In this document: piece after piece, positions 22,841 through 34,892 of the stretch
Position numbering within the stretch: the stretch's first letter is position 1
Layout: every line of letters starts with the position of its first letter
DNA from: Owenia fusiformis
Lineage: Eukaryota > Annelida > Polychaeta > Sabellida > Oweniidae
Length of the DNA: 64,000 nt
Direction: 5' to 3'
Assembly: GCA_903813345.2 (NCBI GenBank)
Contig: CAIIXF020000003.1
Location: forward strand, 10,862,931-10,926,930
The notes under the pieces: model-generated
The model's input: the letters and a program-made list of their open reading frames with translations, nothing else
Database searches by the model: none
What the model was told of the DNA's origin: nothing
Position numbers and translations under genes: made by a program

Positions 22841-23410
22841 TGTAAAAGGACCATGGTTTTTCACCTGTTTTGCCATTTGGAAACCAACTTTCAAACCAGG
22901 GGTAGGCCTGAAATCTAAAAAGGGATTTGAAACATGTGGGTCTATTTCTTTATCTGAGGCTTTTACTTGGATCTTGCTTAAAAAATAATATACCTTGGGA
23001 TAAAAGGGCCAAAAGTAGTCAACCTTGGCTCTCCCCATCTATATCATAGTCCTTGCTTATAAAATAAATAGTCATTTTAGAAATATTTTTGTATATTTAG
23101 CAATATTATATCACCAAGAGAAATGAATAAGTAGTGTAGTATTTATGTCTGTGTCAATTACATGAATGTTATCAGGAATCAGACATAGGAAGATATAAAA
23201 ATGAGAGACCCAGCTTGGTCTAATTATAGTTAATTACAGGTATGTCTCACAGGTGTGCTACTGCTTCAACTAAACTGAAAAAGTCAGTCTACTAATGCAT
23301 ATTCTGCTCAATTTCTCTCTAATATCTGAATGAACGACAACAATTTGGAGATTTCTATATGAATGTGAGTGTTAATCATATGTCTATTTACTTCATTCCA
23401 TGCTGTCTTT
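22841..23410. other. No recognisable feature
   Basis: A+T-rich sequence, no gene or repeat recognised. Confidence 0.45.
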
Positions 23411-23419
23411 CAGCTTCAC

Positions 23420-23762
23420 TACCCTGCGCGCAGAGTTTAGTTATAAACTACCCTCTGCCTAGTATAGACTATATTACAGTTTAGCAGCCCCGTCCCAAAG
23501 ATTGGTGCCTGTGACAACCCGGGTAATAAATCATTTCTAATCTACCACGCTGACCCTTTCTCAACCAGTCAGTGAACTGGAAGGAACATGTGCTAAATGC
23601 ATGCTGATTAACTTTGCGGTGATCTCAGAAGAAATGACCAAATAGAAAGTCGTCTGTATTTCGATGACGAACTCTGATTGGAGATCAAAGATTTATTGTA
23701 AACTGAAAGAGTGAAGACGATACTCTCTTTTAAGAAGTGAAGTCGAACAAATGCAAAGGGTA
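23420..23762 (-). mobile_element. 343-bp copy of the TACCCT...AGGGTA element
   Basis: Reverse-orientation copy of the element at 14225-14602: begins TACCCTGCGCGCAGAGT and ends GTCGAACAAATGCAAAGGGTA-like sequence. Flanks CAGCTTCAC (23411-23419) and CAGCTTCTC (23763-23771) match at 8 of 9 positions, consistent with a slightly decayed 9-bp target duplication. The inverted CCAAT (ctgattggag) is kept but the CRE octamer is not, and the middle has diverged more than the ends. Confidence 0.88.
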
Positions 23763-23771
23763 CAGCTTCTC

Positions 23772-25665
23772 TGCTCTGGATATCAAAACTTGATCCTCAA
23801 ATATTTTGTCTTTTGGATATCTTTACTACCTGCACAACGTTATTTTATTTTAGTACAATATGCAGCTAGCTGCTATGCATATATTCTAAAGAAACATTGG
23901 GTGCCACAATTGTATATTTGCTTCATTTTCTCATTTTCATTTGAAAACAGGATTGTTATGTACTGAGTTGTTATATTCCTGAGTCATCCATCAATACAGT
24001 GTCATTTCCTGGACATGCTTCCAGATTGAGTGCAATGTAAACATTTAGAAATATAGATAGCTGTAAAAAAAACAATTTTCCCAAAACCAAGTTTCTGCTT
24101 TTTCCCACCTTTAATTTGTGGCAGACTTTGCAAAACTTAAGAGGTACCCTTTGGTATTTCCAAAAGTAAGAGGTGGTTTGCCAGAATAAGTAGTATAAGT
24201 ACAAATCTCTTGAAATAACAAACATTTATTCCCTCAAAACAAAACAAAAATCTTGTCCAAAACAACCACATGTTTCTTCAAATCCTAAACATGATTTAAA
24301 AAAAACTTATTAATGTTTTTTTAACCAAATTTAAATAGGTTTTCCAAAATCATATGAAAACCTTGGAAACTTGGAAATGTAATTTGTGACAAGCTTTGAT
24401 TGATGTAACTTTCTATTATGACTCATAAAGATGCCATTGTTATCTCTCTGACGTTAATGGAATGCTATCAATTTGAAAAATAGAGCTGGTTGAAACAATC
24501 TTGACAGTCTGACAAACATTAAAATAACTAGTAGACAACAATCGGTAAATACTTTGGATTTGGATCAAGGCATTTAAACCAAAAAACATTTCATTCAAGT
24601 TTATTTGTCTATTTTCATGCATATATCATACAAGTTTTCTCTGTCTTAAATGTAATGTTTTATAGAATTCCTCAAAATCTTTTAATAAAAGAGAAACAAA
24701 GAAGGTTTTAAGTTGGGGCATTTCTAAATGTATATACTTGCGACATTATTTGACTGCGTGGCTTAAATAACTAACATTTCTGATTAGATACACTATTCTG
24801 ATAAAGGAAATCATTTTTATTGATGTCAATTATAAAGTAAACATCTAAAAATCATGTTCATTGAACTGTAAATACAAGATATGACTCATTACATATTTAA
24901 AAGGACTGAATACTCAAGTTTGTAGAATAAATATGGGACACATAAGTTTTTTTTGTTTTTCTCTTTATAGTTGAATAACTCAAGAAATACTCACACAAAC
25001 AGTCTAGAATCTCTCAAACCAATATTACTCAACCCTCATATTACGCTAACTGGGATTACTCAGACAATACTCACTAATGTAACATTACTCAGTCCAGGAT
25101 TACTCAATTCATTATTGGTTGACCCAGAATTTATTCAATCCAGCAAAACTTTCCTCTCAGGATGTACAGAATATTACAATGAAGGCTGATATGTCAACAA
25201 ATCATCTTTCCAAAGTAAATAAGATAATATGATTTATAAAAGCCAGGCCATTGATGAAGTCTTAAATGAACAAGACCAGGTTACTTTTTGGAAGGGAAAA
25301 TGACTTACTGGGACAAACTTAAGCTTTAAATAAAATATTTGGTTAACATTTTTGACCAATAAAATGTAGTGAAATACAGAAATACAATAATTTTTGTTTA
25401 ATTTGATAAAATGAGTTTCTTTGAAATTGAAACCTAAAGTAAAATATCAATATAATCTCAACAGAAATAGATTTGGATGTTTGAGGTCAATGAAGACTGC
25501 TTTTTTAAATCAATATTATCATAATGATGGTCCCTTTTAAGAAAGATATAACATAATAACAACCCTCACAAATATTGCTTTCAGTCATTCAAGCTTGATA
25601 CATTTTTGGCAAGGAAGTACTCATTCATATTTTTGAAAGCACTTTTCAGTAGGAAAATCCCTACC
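23772..25665. other. No gene recognised; weak attactca repeat
   Basis: A+T-rich sequence. At 24974-25145 the words attactcaa, actcagacaata and tactcactaatg recur irregularly, forming a degenerate short tandem repeat that keeps a 72-codon ORF open (24971-25189). No domain seen. Confidence 0.45.
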
Positions 25666-25881
25666 CAGGCCCGTAGCCAGGATTTGCCAAGGGGGGGGGG
25701 GGGGGGGTTCAATTTTCAAAAATTTCCAGGGGGGGTTCACATTTGACAATTTTGGCCCAAATTAGGCTAAAATCACTAGAGAAGTGCTCAAAATGGTCAA
25801 AAACTGCATGATTTTGAAAGAATTTTTGGCCAGGGGGGGGTTCGCCCGAACCCTGCGAACCCCCCCCTGGCTACGGGCCTG
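25666..25881. mobile_element. hAT-like MITE with CAGGCCCGTAGCCAGG ends
   Basis: The left end CAGGCCCGTAGCCAGG and the right end CCTGGCTACGGGCCTG are perfect inverted repeats. ctaccc occurs on both flanks (25661-25666 and 25882-25887). The interior has a G run (25689-25708) and ggttcacatttgacaatttt. This is the best-preserved copy of the family in the window. There is no ORF. Confidence 0.88.
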
Positions 25882-25889
25882 CTACCCTT

Positions 25890-26870
25890 AAATCCTATCA
25901 ACCATATCAAGTCAATAAGAAATGTTATTTCATATCACAACTTATAAAAATTCACTATTCAATCTCAACTACATGTATAGTTCAGTCACACTAGCATGTT
26001 TATACGTTATATAAACTGACACTTCTGATATATCTATCTAATATCACAATGTTTTTCTAAAGCAGTCAGGAACAGACTGTTGCTGAAATCCATAGCAGTC
26101 TATTCTTGTCTTATAGGAACAATTAGTTAATTATTATAATTCGTGTAAGAAAAGCCATGATTTTGGAAGTTATCAGTGAATGTGATAGGCTGACATGCAA
26201 TCTCATAATTAAGTATGCTAATAGATAAACTCTGGTAATGGCTACATTTTCTCCCATGCTATACATTCTACATTGACAAATTCTACTCTTAGAGAACTTT
26301 AAGGGTACAATAACACAGAGAAAAAGATACTCAACAATCAACATTTATATGAGAACCTCAAATGTCCCTTCCCTATATAATTTATATAAAATACTACTAG
26401 TAAAATGTGTCACATTTAATTTTCTTTGATGAGGGATATATTAAAATAAATTCAATTTACTTTAAATAATACATAATTTCTATTACTGAATTTATCATTC
26501 CACTTATCTCCACTTAAACATATTTCTTCACTTGAATCTTCTGTAACGATTTAGTTTCATAAATAAACAAAAGTTAATCAATCAGAGATGTGTAGCGTTT
26601 GGGAGGTTTATAATTAGAACCATCATGAGGAAAGTGTTTGAATGGATTGATGTATCTTCTTATAGGATACATACCCAAATAAACAAACAAAAATATCACA
26701 TACATAGTAGATACTCATTGTGTTCTCAATGCACTATCAGATAACACTGTTTATGTGAACTTGGATCTAAGTAACAAATAGCATGCCATGTAAGAGAGAG
26801 TGCAGTGGTCAAGCTGTGGAGATTACCACTAAACAAATAGTGATGACAAAAAATAATCATTAGAGCCATT
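25890..26870. other. No recognisable feature
   Basis: A+T-rich sequence, no gene or repeat recognised. Confidence 0.45.
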
Positions 26871-26871
26871 T

Positions 26872-28090
26872 CTTATGTGAACACCTTTTTAATGTGAACA
26901 CCTTTCTTATGTGAGCATATCTCCAATGCGAACACATCTATCACAAGGACACTGAACAGTGAACACCTTTCTCATGTAAAAACCTCTCTAATGCTAACAC
27001 ATTTCAATTATGATTAACTTTCTAATGTGAACATCTCATGTGAAAACCTCTCCAATGTGAACATCTCATGTGAAAACCTCTCTAATGTGAACATCTCATG
27101 TGAAAACCTCTCCAATGTGAACATCTCATGTGAAAACCTCTCCAATGTGAACATCTCATGTGAAAACCTCTCTAATATGAACATCTCATGTGAAAACCTC
27201 TCTAATATTAACATCACATGTGAAAACCTATCTCATGTGAACATCTCATGTGAAAACCTCTCTAATGTGAACATCTCATGTGAAAACCTCTCTAATGTGA
27301 ACATCTCATGTGAAAACCTCTCCAATGTGAACATCTCATGTGAAAACCTCTCCAATGTGAACATCTCATGTGAAAACCTCTCCAATATGAACATCTCATG
27401 TGAAAACCTCTCCAATGTGAACATCTCATGTGAAAACCTCTCTAATATGAACATCTCATGTGAAAACCTCTCTAATATTAACATCTCATGTGAAAACCTA
27501 TCTCATGTGAACATCTCATGTGAAAACCTCTCTAATATGAACATCTCATGTGAAAACCTCTCTAATATTAACATCTCATGTGAAAACCTCTCCAATATGA
27601 ACATCTCATGTGAACATCTCATGTGAAAACCTCTCTAATATGAACATCTCATGTAAAAACCTCTCTAATATGAATATCTCTTGTGAAAACCTATCTCATG
27701 TGAACATCTCATGTGAAAACCTATCTCATGTGAACATCTCATGTGAAAACCTATCTCATGTGAACATCTCTTGTGAAAACCTCTCTAATGTGAACATCTC
27801 TCTAATTTGAACACCTCTTCAATTTGACTATATCAAATGAGAACACTTCTCCAATGTAGACAGCTCTAAGATGAAAATAGCTCAATTCAAACACCCCTTA
27901 AATGTGAACATGTCAAAAAGTGAACACTTCTTATGGTGAATGCCTCTCATCTTATTTAAGCTACTCTCATATGAACAATATTTGCAAATACCTCCCTAAT
28001 GTCAATTTGAAATTTGTTTAATATGAACATATCTTTTTATGTAATTACTTCTTAGATGTTCACACCTCTTTAATATGAACACATTTCCCT
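26872..28090. repeat. 30-bp minisatellite array with degenerate flanks
   Basis: The core (27024-27806) has about 26 units of acatctcatgtgaaaacctc plus tctaatgtga. The flanks (26872-27023 and 27807-28090) hold the same gaacacctctctaatgtg-like words in decayed form. The unit is ten codons long, giving open frames on both strands (199 codons at 27027-27626), and a 15-bp partial unit at 27604-27618 shifts the frame. Variant units are ordered: the series atga, atta, ctcatgtga recurs, which indicates higher-order structure. There is no evidence of translation. Confidence 0.93.
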
Positions 28091-28986
28091 TGCATATCAA
28101 AATCATCTTTAATTTAAAATCATATTATTTGATCGCCACTGTCAGTTAAAATATGAAAGTGAATGAATTATTGATACCTATTAAGCATGCTATTAACTGG
28201 CTTCTAAGCATTATCTGAATTGTCTCAAATTAAAATATACACTCGAGTCAAAATACAAATAAAAAGTAAATAAGTAAACATAACTCTTTAGAATTTATTG
28301 AAAGGCTCACAAAATGTGTTGATAGAGACACCTGATGTAGAATTCAAACATACTCATCTCTTAAGTGTTCTCTTCTTTCAAATGTCAAAAGTAAAAAATG
28401 AGTGAAAGTTATAAAAAATATAAAATTCAATTTATTTACCTGTATACTGCATGCTAGTAGCATTAATGTCCATATAAAAATATATCCTAAAGTTTTATAA
28501 AATCTTATTTCCAAACTCTGCCATCCCATCTTAACTTATTAACTTTTAATGTAGCTATGCCTCTCCTCACATTCAAGTTCTAAGTCTTGGAATTGTTTGT
28601 TTTTTCCTCATTGTGTGACTACATCTTATACTCTAAGTAATTTACATATTAATCACTTAACTCATAAAAAATATGCCTGTGAGTATATTACATGTGTTCT
28701 TCCAGTTCTAGCGTGTACCAGCATTTTGACCAGTGCACTTGCTGATGTATTAACACTAACTCACTGCTTGCCCAGCTAACCACTAGACTAGTAGGTAAAG
28801 GCCAGAATAAATAAATAAGTTGTTTTACTTCCTAAATTGTCATAGATTGATGTCTTTCCAATTTGCTTATATTCCATAAAAAGATTTGTACATTCTTCAA
28901 ATAATATAAATAAAAAAATGTAAGGATAGAAATAAATAAATATTCCCAATGACCTTTATCAGAACACTCAAATGAAAAATGATAAT
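28091..28986. other. No recognisable feature
   Basis: A+T-rich sequence; short ORFs only, no domain. Confidence 0.45.
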
Positions 28987-29848
28987 AACTAGATAACAGC
29001 AATGCCAAAGCATAGCAGATCCCATCGAACAGCCATGGCTGTCATTCCTACAAAATCCTCTATGACTTTTTCAGTTATTGAAAAAAACGTAAAATAACAC
29101 ATAAAAATACCCACCATTTTCAAAATGGTCTCTCACTAGTCAAATTGTCATAAGAAAGGGTAATAATATTTATATGTGCTCTATGTGCTCTCACTTATTA
29201 TCATTATACATATATGTGCTCTAAGTAAGCACATACAAAATTTCAACAAAATCGCGCACACACGTATATGTAAATGGCAGCCATTTTTCAAAATGGCCAC
29301 CTACTAGCCAAAGTGTCATAAGACAGTATGCCATGCTTGCTTGCGAGCATTTACATATCAAACATGAACAAGTCGCTCTATTACTTTTTGAGTTATGGTA
29401 AAAACATAAAATTACACATGTAAAAATGATGGCCATTCTAAAAATAGTGGGGTAAAATAGTATGTCATGCTTATGAGTATTCACATATCAAATATGAACA
29501 AAATCGCTCCACTACTTTTCAAGTTACAGCAAAAATTGTAAAATAATGTATAATGGCCACCATTTTTAAAGATGGCTGCCATGTTTTTCTTAAATATTTA
29601 TATTTCTAGCTTTACTAATGTCCTATATGACTTTTTTTTTTACATATTTAACATATTGCTATGTTTTATATATTGTACCTTAATAACTATATGAACGGCA
29701 CTTAAATGGCAACCATAGGGCATATGTGTACAAAATATGAACAAAATAGGACCAACGGTATTTGAGTTATCACCCTTACGGATGTATGTACGCCCTGATC
29801 AACAGAGGCGTTCCCTATATCCCTTCAAACTTCACTCGATGGGATAAT
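28987..29848 (+). mobile_element. Tandem-unit element (family C, copy 2)
   Basis: Begins aactagataacagcaatgcc, then atagcagatcccatcgaac, and ends tatatcccttcaaacttcac, then tcgatgggataat, matching both ends of 19734-20588. The interior has repeated blocks with gagtattcacatatcaaa, atgaacaaaatcgctc and tttcaaaatggc. The internal units differ from copy 1, so only the ends and general plan are conserved. Confidence 0.78.
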
Positions 29849-31250
29849 TTACAAAGTATATAATTAAGAAAGAAAGAGATGCTGAAGGGATGAAGAACCT
29901 TAAATATCATCAAGACAAATAGATAATTTCCCAAGAGAGTGTGTTAGAGGAAATAAAATGTTTTGTTAAACACATTATTTAATAAGCCTGGCCTAGGTTG
30001 GGAATCTAGAAACTGTATATTCTGACAGTCATTGGTCCATTACTGGATGAATTGCTTATTTCAAAATTGCTTGCAATTCTTTATTTACAATGCTGGCTAC
30101 ATGCTGTTAAGTTTTGTTCCCCTAGTTTTTAATCTATTCTAGATTTTAAAGCATAACTGATAGACAGTTTTCTCATAAGATTTCAAGTAAAATTATATAA
30201 AGCCAAGTTTAGATAGTTTGTCTATTTGTAATCTGTTCCAGACTTTCCAGCTACAACTTCTGCCAAAAAGTTATAAATTGTTATTTATCTGTGGTTTGAA
30301 ACATTGTCAAACTGTCAGGAAGTTTACAGGAAGTACATGTGAGAGACCTGCACTGAAAAAATAATAAATCACCAAAATGGAAGTGAGTTTTTTTCAATAC
30401 AACGAAATTACAATGTTCCAGCATTTATACAATTGATGCTAACACTTTCCCTTTTCAATGTGAAACCATTATATTTTCAAAGAGAGTAAATGGTAATCAT
30501 GGGCTTGTTGTATTGATAGCCCATAGTCCATCCCATAACTTGAGGCATTACTTTACTATGTTATGCTAAACCCATGGATCAGACAAAACAGCAAGAGTTA
30601 CCTTAATCTCATGCAAAAATATTGAATTGCTCTATTGACTCAAAACACTTATCCATATTTCTGGCCTTTCTACAATTCTAAACTTTCCTGCAGTCTTATT
30701 AATATATTTTCTTTCCTGCAGTCTTATAGTTATAAAGCCAAAGTAACAATTAGTAGTACCCCTGTCAGTTTTAGGCCACTTTATTTTTTAAGCAGCCTCA
30801 TATAGTAGTTTACATAAATGCTCAAGTACCTCTACTAAATTGTTGTATTGTTATTTCTGTCCTGATGCCAAAGTCTCAAGGGTTGGAAAAATAAGGGGAA
30901 CTGTAAGAGCCACCTAATTTGGCAGTTTGTCATCTTCGTTCACTCGGCTCCCATCCATGAACGCAGTAAAGACCTGAGTGTGTTAATATGGCCATTCATG
31001 CAGTCATTTGAAAAGCAGCAATTTTGAACTGAACCAAGGAAGAATTTTAATTTCTTTTGCGCATATCAGAGTTATGTACTGGGAGGTTTTAGATTTAACT
31101 TGAGAAGAATATACTAGATGGCACATCTAGCTGTAAGCTAGAGACTCGAGTAAGCTAGAACAATCAGTTGGTATGAGATACATGTATTCTACAAACTACA
31201 TATACTGTACTTAGTTATTCCTTCATTAGATGTGGTTAATCTTCTTCACT
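29849..31250. other. No recognisable feature
   Basis: A+T-rich sequence with a short direct repeat (ctttcctgcagtcttat at about 30684 and 30711). No gene recognised. Confidence 0.45.
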
Positions 31251-31257
31251 CAGGATG

Positions 31258-31335
31258 CAGTGGTGGACAGTGACCCCTGCCCCTGCCCCCCCCCCCTAAA
31301 AGAGTGGCCCATGCTCCCCCCCCCCTAAAAATCTG
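31258..31335. repeat. C-run low-complexity repeat
   Basis: Two C runs (around 31288 and 31315) each followed by taaaa, in a short direct duplication of gcccctgcccccccc and ctccccccccccc type. Confidence 0.7.
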
Positions 31336-31399
31336 TTCCTCTTCACATAAACTAGGTAATTTAGATAATAAGCTAAAAAAATTACTGCAGCATTTTTTT

Positions 31400-31800
31400 A
31401 TTTTAGGCCGAGACAACCCCTGGGATATATCTGATATCCAAAGTCTCCCATTGAATTAAGGCAGTCACTATTTGTTCTATTATATACCCAATACTGACTC
31501 TTTTTCTGTTTCCTCACCGAGGGCCAAAATAGGATGAGAAAGCCCCCCCCCCAGGTCCATTTTTAGCATTATAAGGCGTGACGTCATGATATGCTCTACA
31601 GATTTTTCCTAAGCAATTTATGAGACTATCACTTGGCCAATTCAATAAACACTTGAAATTACACAGACATATTTAGGAAGCTTTTTCCAGAGGTAATAGA
31701 AGTTGCAATTGTGACATCAGCCGGCAATATAATAGTTCAAATATCCGCTTCGGGAAATAGTAGGATTAGTGTTACATATTGGATACATAATAATTCCTAA
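31400..31800. mobile_element. Family D element, copy 1
   Basis: gcagtcactatttgttctat, tatatacccaatactgactc, ccatttttagcattataagg, ttgaaattacacagacatat and tagtgttacatattgg align in order with 51833-52370. A CRE octamer lies at 31579-31586 in a shared cgtgacgtcat context. A second CRE site present in the other copy is mutated here to tgacatca. The left part has remains of a cccgaggg-type hairpin. Confidence 0.78.
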
Positions 31801-31963
31801 TATTTTCAAGAAACAGTCTCAAATGTGTTCATTACCTTATTGATGCAATGTTCCATACAGCTGACACAAGTATTCCACATCTCTTTGTTGGTACAAGGCT
31901 CTACATCTCACTTCTATATATGTAATAATCACACCTAGAAAACACATTAAATTATGACATAAC

Positions 31964-32032
31964 ATGATATAAAATCACAAAAAGTAAGATATCTTTTCTT
32001 GTGTTTGACAGATGATATTTTCTTTTACTGAC
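31964..32032. mobile_element. Family F element, copy 1, left part
   Basis: tataaaatcacaaaaagt, then atatcttttcttgtgtttga and tattttcttttactga match copies at 38405-38650 and 45870-46142. The match stops at 32032 and resumes at about 34565, which places the intervening 2.5 kb as an insertion. Confidence 0.85.
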
Positions 32033-32387
32033 CAGGCCTCCTAGACTTCCAACAATGCGGACATCAGTTCTGACCTCATCAACTACGTTTCTTGCGCTCG
32101 AACTACGATTCTCACGTCACGAACGAGAAATCTTTAGTCACGCACCACCATTTCCTTGGTCCCAAACACATTTCTCTACTCGAAAACAAAATCCGTGCTT
32201 GCAAACCACACACCTGATCGAAAAAAGTCTGTAATTTTATTTGTATTGTTGCGCATAACTAAAATTTCAATGAGTGTTTTTATTTGGAATTCGGTAGAAA
32301 TACTTTTCCAGTTTTCATGCATGTTAATGAATATCCACTTATTGAAGATAACATCATCTTCAAGCTCCAAGAAACACAAAACATTGC

Positions 32388-32716
32388 AGTACTGTCAACC
32401 CCCAAAGTTTCTCTCGCGGGACAGATTTTTTAGACCCAGTGCCAAAAATTCGCGGGATTTCGCGGGACATCCACCTAAATTCGCGGGATTTTGCGTGACA
32501 TTTAAGGCATTTGCGTGATTGCGCTAATAGGGTCAAATTTTGATCAAATTCGCGGGATTTCGCGGGACCATTCGAGGGACAAACACGCAAATTGCGGGAC
32601 AGAGGGACAGATTTTTTTAGACAAAGTGTCCTAAAGTCGCAGGATTTTGCGGGACATCCACCTAAATTTGCGGGATGTCGCAGGACATTCAAGGGATTTG
32701 TGTGATTGGGGCTTAC
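32388..32716. mobile_element. cgcggga-repeat element, copy 1
   Basis: Begins actgtcaacccccaaagttt and is filled with cgcgggatttcgcgggac words in both orientations, including the palindrome aattttgatcaaatt. It is markedly richer in CpG than its surroundings. Related pieces are at 33730-33860 and 34027-34353. The overlapping ORFs (32360-32692 minus) simply read the repeated words. Confidence 0.7.
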
Positions 32717-33089
32717 TGTAAATTAAAAGTACTCAAATCAAACTTTCAGATACTGATTTATCAAATATAATGCACTTAACTTTAGTAAACGTCAACACAA
32801 TTCCACAAAATACGTATAGAAATATTATTAAACTATTAAAAATCAAAAAAATTACGGTGTGAGTACTGTAATCCAACACGATATTCAAAAATTCCGAACA
32901 ATACTTTGCACTTATGGCGTTCGTGACCAACTGTGAAACATATTATATTAAAATGTACCTATTCATATAGGGGAGTCACGTTTTTTTTATCAGTTCTCAG
33001 TTCTCTCAGTTCTGAGATGAAGGCCGTGACACGCGTAGTAAAAAGGCCAACGTTGGAACTATTCCATACATCCCTATATTTTCGTAATC

Positions 33090-33456
33090 AAAGGGGCAAT
33101 AAGGACTGTAGAGAAAATAGGAAAGTTTTTTCATTTTTTCTGAGCTATCAAGGAAACATTTGGTTTAACATCTTCTTTGACATACCTATTTTCTTAAAAT
33201 GTATGGATAAATTATCAATTTCAGCATTTAGAAGTGTAAATTCAGTTCAAAGCTTCAAAAAGGGGACTTCCACTTTTATATTTTTAAGACCCACCATGTT
33301 TCAAGAGGAATATCAGCTAAAATAATGTTTATCTAGGGCGTTTCTTTGTAGATAATAAAAATAGATGTTAGTCTTGATGAAATATCCAAACTTAAATATA
33401 TTTTGACACTGGTCCATGATCGTTGAATGACCCCTCTGCACTGATTATTGCACCTA
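33090..33456. mobile_element. Family G repeat, copy 1
   Basis: aaggggcaataaggactgta, aacatcttctttgacatacc, tcttaaaatgtatggataaa, gtgtaaattcagttcaaagc, gttagtcttgatgaaatatc and gatcgttgaatgacccct align in order with 53101-53468 at roughly 80 percent identity by eye. No conserved reading frame, so a dispersed repeat rather than an exon. Confidence 0.85.
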
Positions 33457-33729
33457 TGAAAATTGCACTCTTCCTCTTTATTTTGATACCACTATAACGG
33501 CATACTAGGTACTTGAGAAACCAACTATGGTGTTATTTGGATCAAAATCACAGTTTTATAAATGGACTATATGCTCTTTATAAGTCTTCGATGATCTGAT
33601 GCTCTGGGAGTTTGGCACCACTTTTCAAATTAGGTAAACTTTACTCCTCAAAAGCGCAAAAACTTAGCTTCTTATATCACTAGATAATCACAATTATTTA
33701 GCCTTGGGAATTGTTATAATTTTGGAAAT

Positions 33730-33860
33730 TCGCGGAGGTCAAAGCCGACATTTGCGGGATTTCGCGGGACATTGCGGGACACGCGAATTAGCCAAATTTT
33801 GATCAAATTCGCGGGATAATCCCGCCATTCGCGGGACACTTGACAGCTCTGACATTGGGA
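33730..33860. mobile_element. cgcggga-repeat element, copy 2 (partial)
   Basis: tttgcgggatttcgcgggac, then aattttgatcaaattcgcgg and ggacacttgacagctctgac. The end gacacttgacagc matches the inverted end of the copy at 34027-34353. Confidence 0.65.
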
Positions 33861-34026
33861 CTACTTTGCGATCATACGCATTGACATTTTCAGTGAAATG
33901 GGTAATAAAAACAAAAACATGGCTTTTCATTAGCTGCGGAGAGTTTATGACTCTATTGAAATACACATGTACATGTATAAAGGTCAATGTAAACTGCAAC
34001 CAGACTCCTCTTGTTGCTTGTAATTG

Positions 34027-34353
34027 CAGGCCTGTCAACTGTCCCGCAATTTGCGTATTTGTCACGCATTTGCTGAAGAATTTGAAGTCACGCCAGTTTT
34101 TTTTGCGTGACTGATAATGTCACGCAAAATACGCATTTTACCTGGCAATTGTCACGCAAAAATATTTCTGTAGAAATTTTTTCGAAATATGTTTACGATA
34201 CGGTAAAAATACGAACGGCGGAAAAAACCGAACGCAATTTGTTCGGATTTGTCACGCGAATCCCGTATGTGTCACGCATGTTCATTGAAAATTTTTCGTA
34301 ACTACTACATTTTGAAGTCACTCATATTAGGTGGTCCCAAGTTGACAGCCCTG
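34027..34353. mobile_element. MITE with CAGGCCTGTCAACT ends (cgcggga family, copy 3)
   Basis: Left end CAGGCCTGTCAACTGTCCC and right end GGGACC-type gtcccaagttgacagccctg are inverted repeats, flanked by TAATTG on each side (34021-34026 and 34354-34359). The interior repeats tgtcacgcaaaatacgcatt-type words. The CAG termini are hAT-like. Confidence 0.8.
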
Positions 34354-34564
34354 TAATTGGAATCCCAAATACCAGGATGCACATGTACAAATTGTTCGCG
34401 AACATGGATCTCTGTGTGGAGTGGAGAAATATGTTCGGGAGCGAGGAAATGGTGGCACGCGACTAAAGATTTCATGTTCACGATGTGAGAATCGTGATTC
34501 AAGCGCAAGGAACTTAGTTCGCGAGTTCAGAACTGATCGCATTGCTGGAAGTCTAGGAGGCCTG

Positions 34565-34745
34565 TACATGTGTTTTCTTATCAGACACACATAAGGGTTT
34601 TATGAAAACTGATCCTCTTTTAACTGATATATATTCGAGTTAAAGGGAACTTTCTACTGTATCTGTCATGTTATCTGATCCTAATTATCCACCTGGTGGT
34701 GAAACTGGTAACTACCTACTGGCATCTGAACTATTGACTACAGTA
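34565..34745. mobile_element. Family F element, copy 1, right part
   Basis: Resumes the match lost at 32032: tcagacacacataagggt, aagggaactttctactgtat, catgttatctgatcctaatt, ccacctggtggtgaaactgg and taactacctactggcatctg, as in copies at 38405-38650 and 45870-46142. Confidence 0.85.
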
Positions 34746-34892
34746 TATGGGATATAGCAGGACAGACACTGGACAGATAAAGGCATGCTCTAAACAAACT
34801 TCAATAGAATAATAAAAGAAATTCTACAATTAGTAGTGTCATAAGTATTGTCCTCTGACAAATTATTTAGTCATTCAACATAACCTCCAGGG

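Larger units (their letters stand above)
32033..34564. mobile_element. 2.5-kb element with about 170-bp terminal inverted repeats
   Basis: CAGGCCTCCTAGACTTCC (left) and GGAAGTCTAGGAGGCCTG (right) begin inverted repeats that pair for roughly 170 bp. Shared inner blocks include caatgcg, atcagttctga, tcacgattctcac-like, gaaatctttagtc and ccaccatttcct. The element interrupts a family F copy. Between the repeats I see no transposase. The interior holds at least four other repeats: 32388-32716, 33090-33456, 33730-33860 and 34027-34353. CAG-type ends suggest hAT, but a target duplication is not clear. Confidence 0.82.

Noticed and set aside
27027-27626. 199-codon repeat protein with many N-x-S sequons
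   Set aside because: The unit length is a multiple of three, so an open frame is automatic. The frame breaks at a partial unit and there is no signal peptide or conserved flank.
27024-27806. CRISPR-like array (also considered for 6009-6497 and 42480-43615)
   Set aside because: The 29-31 bp units abut directly with no unique spacers, and the context is eukaryotic. They are minisatellites.
32933-33325. 130-codon ORF inside the 2.5-kb element as transposase
   Set aside because: It is the family G repeat, whose other copy (53101-53468) does not keep the frame; no catalytic motif.
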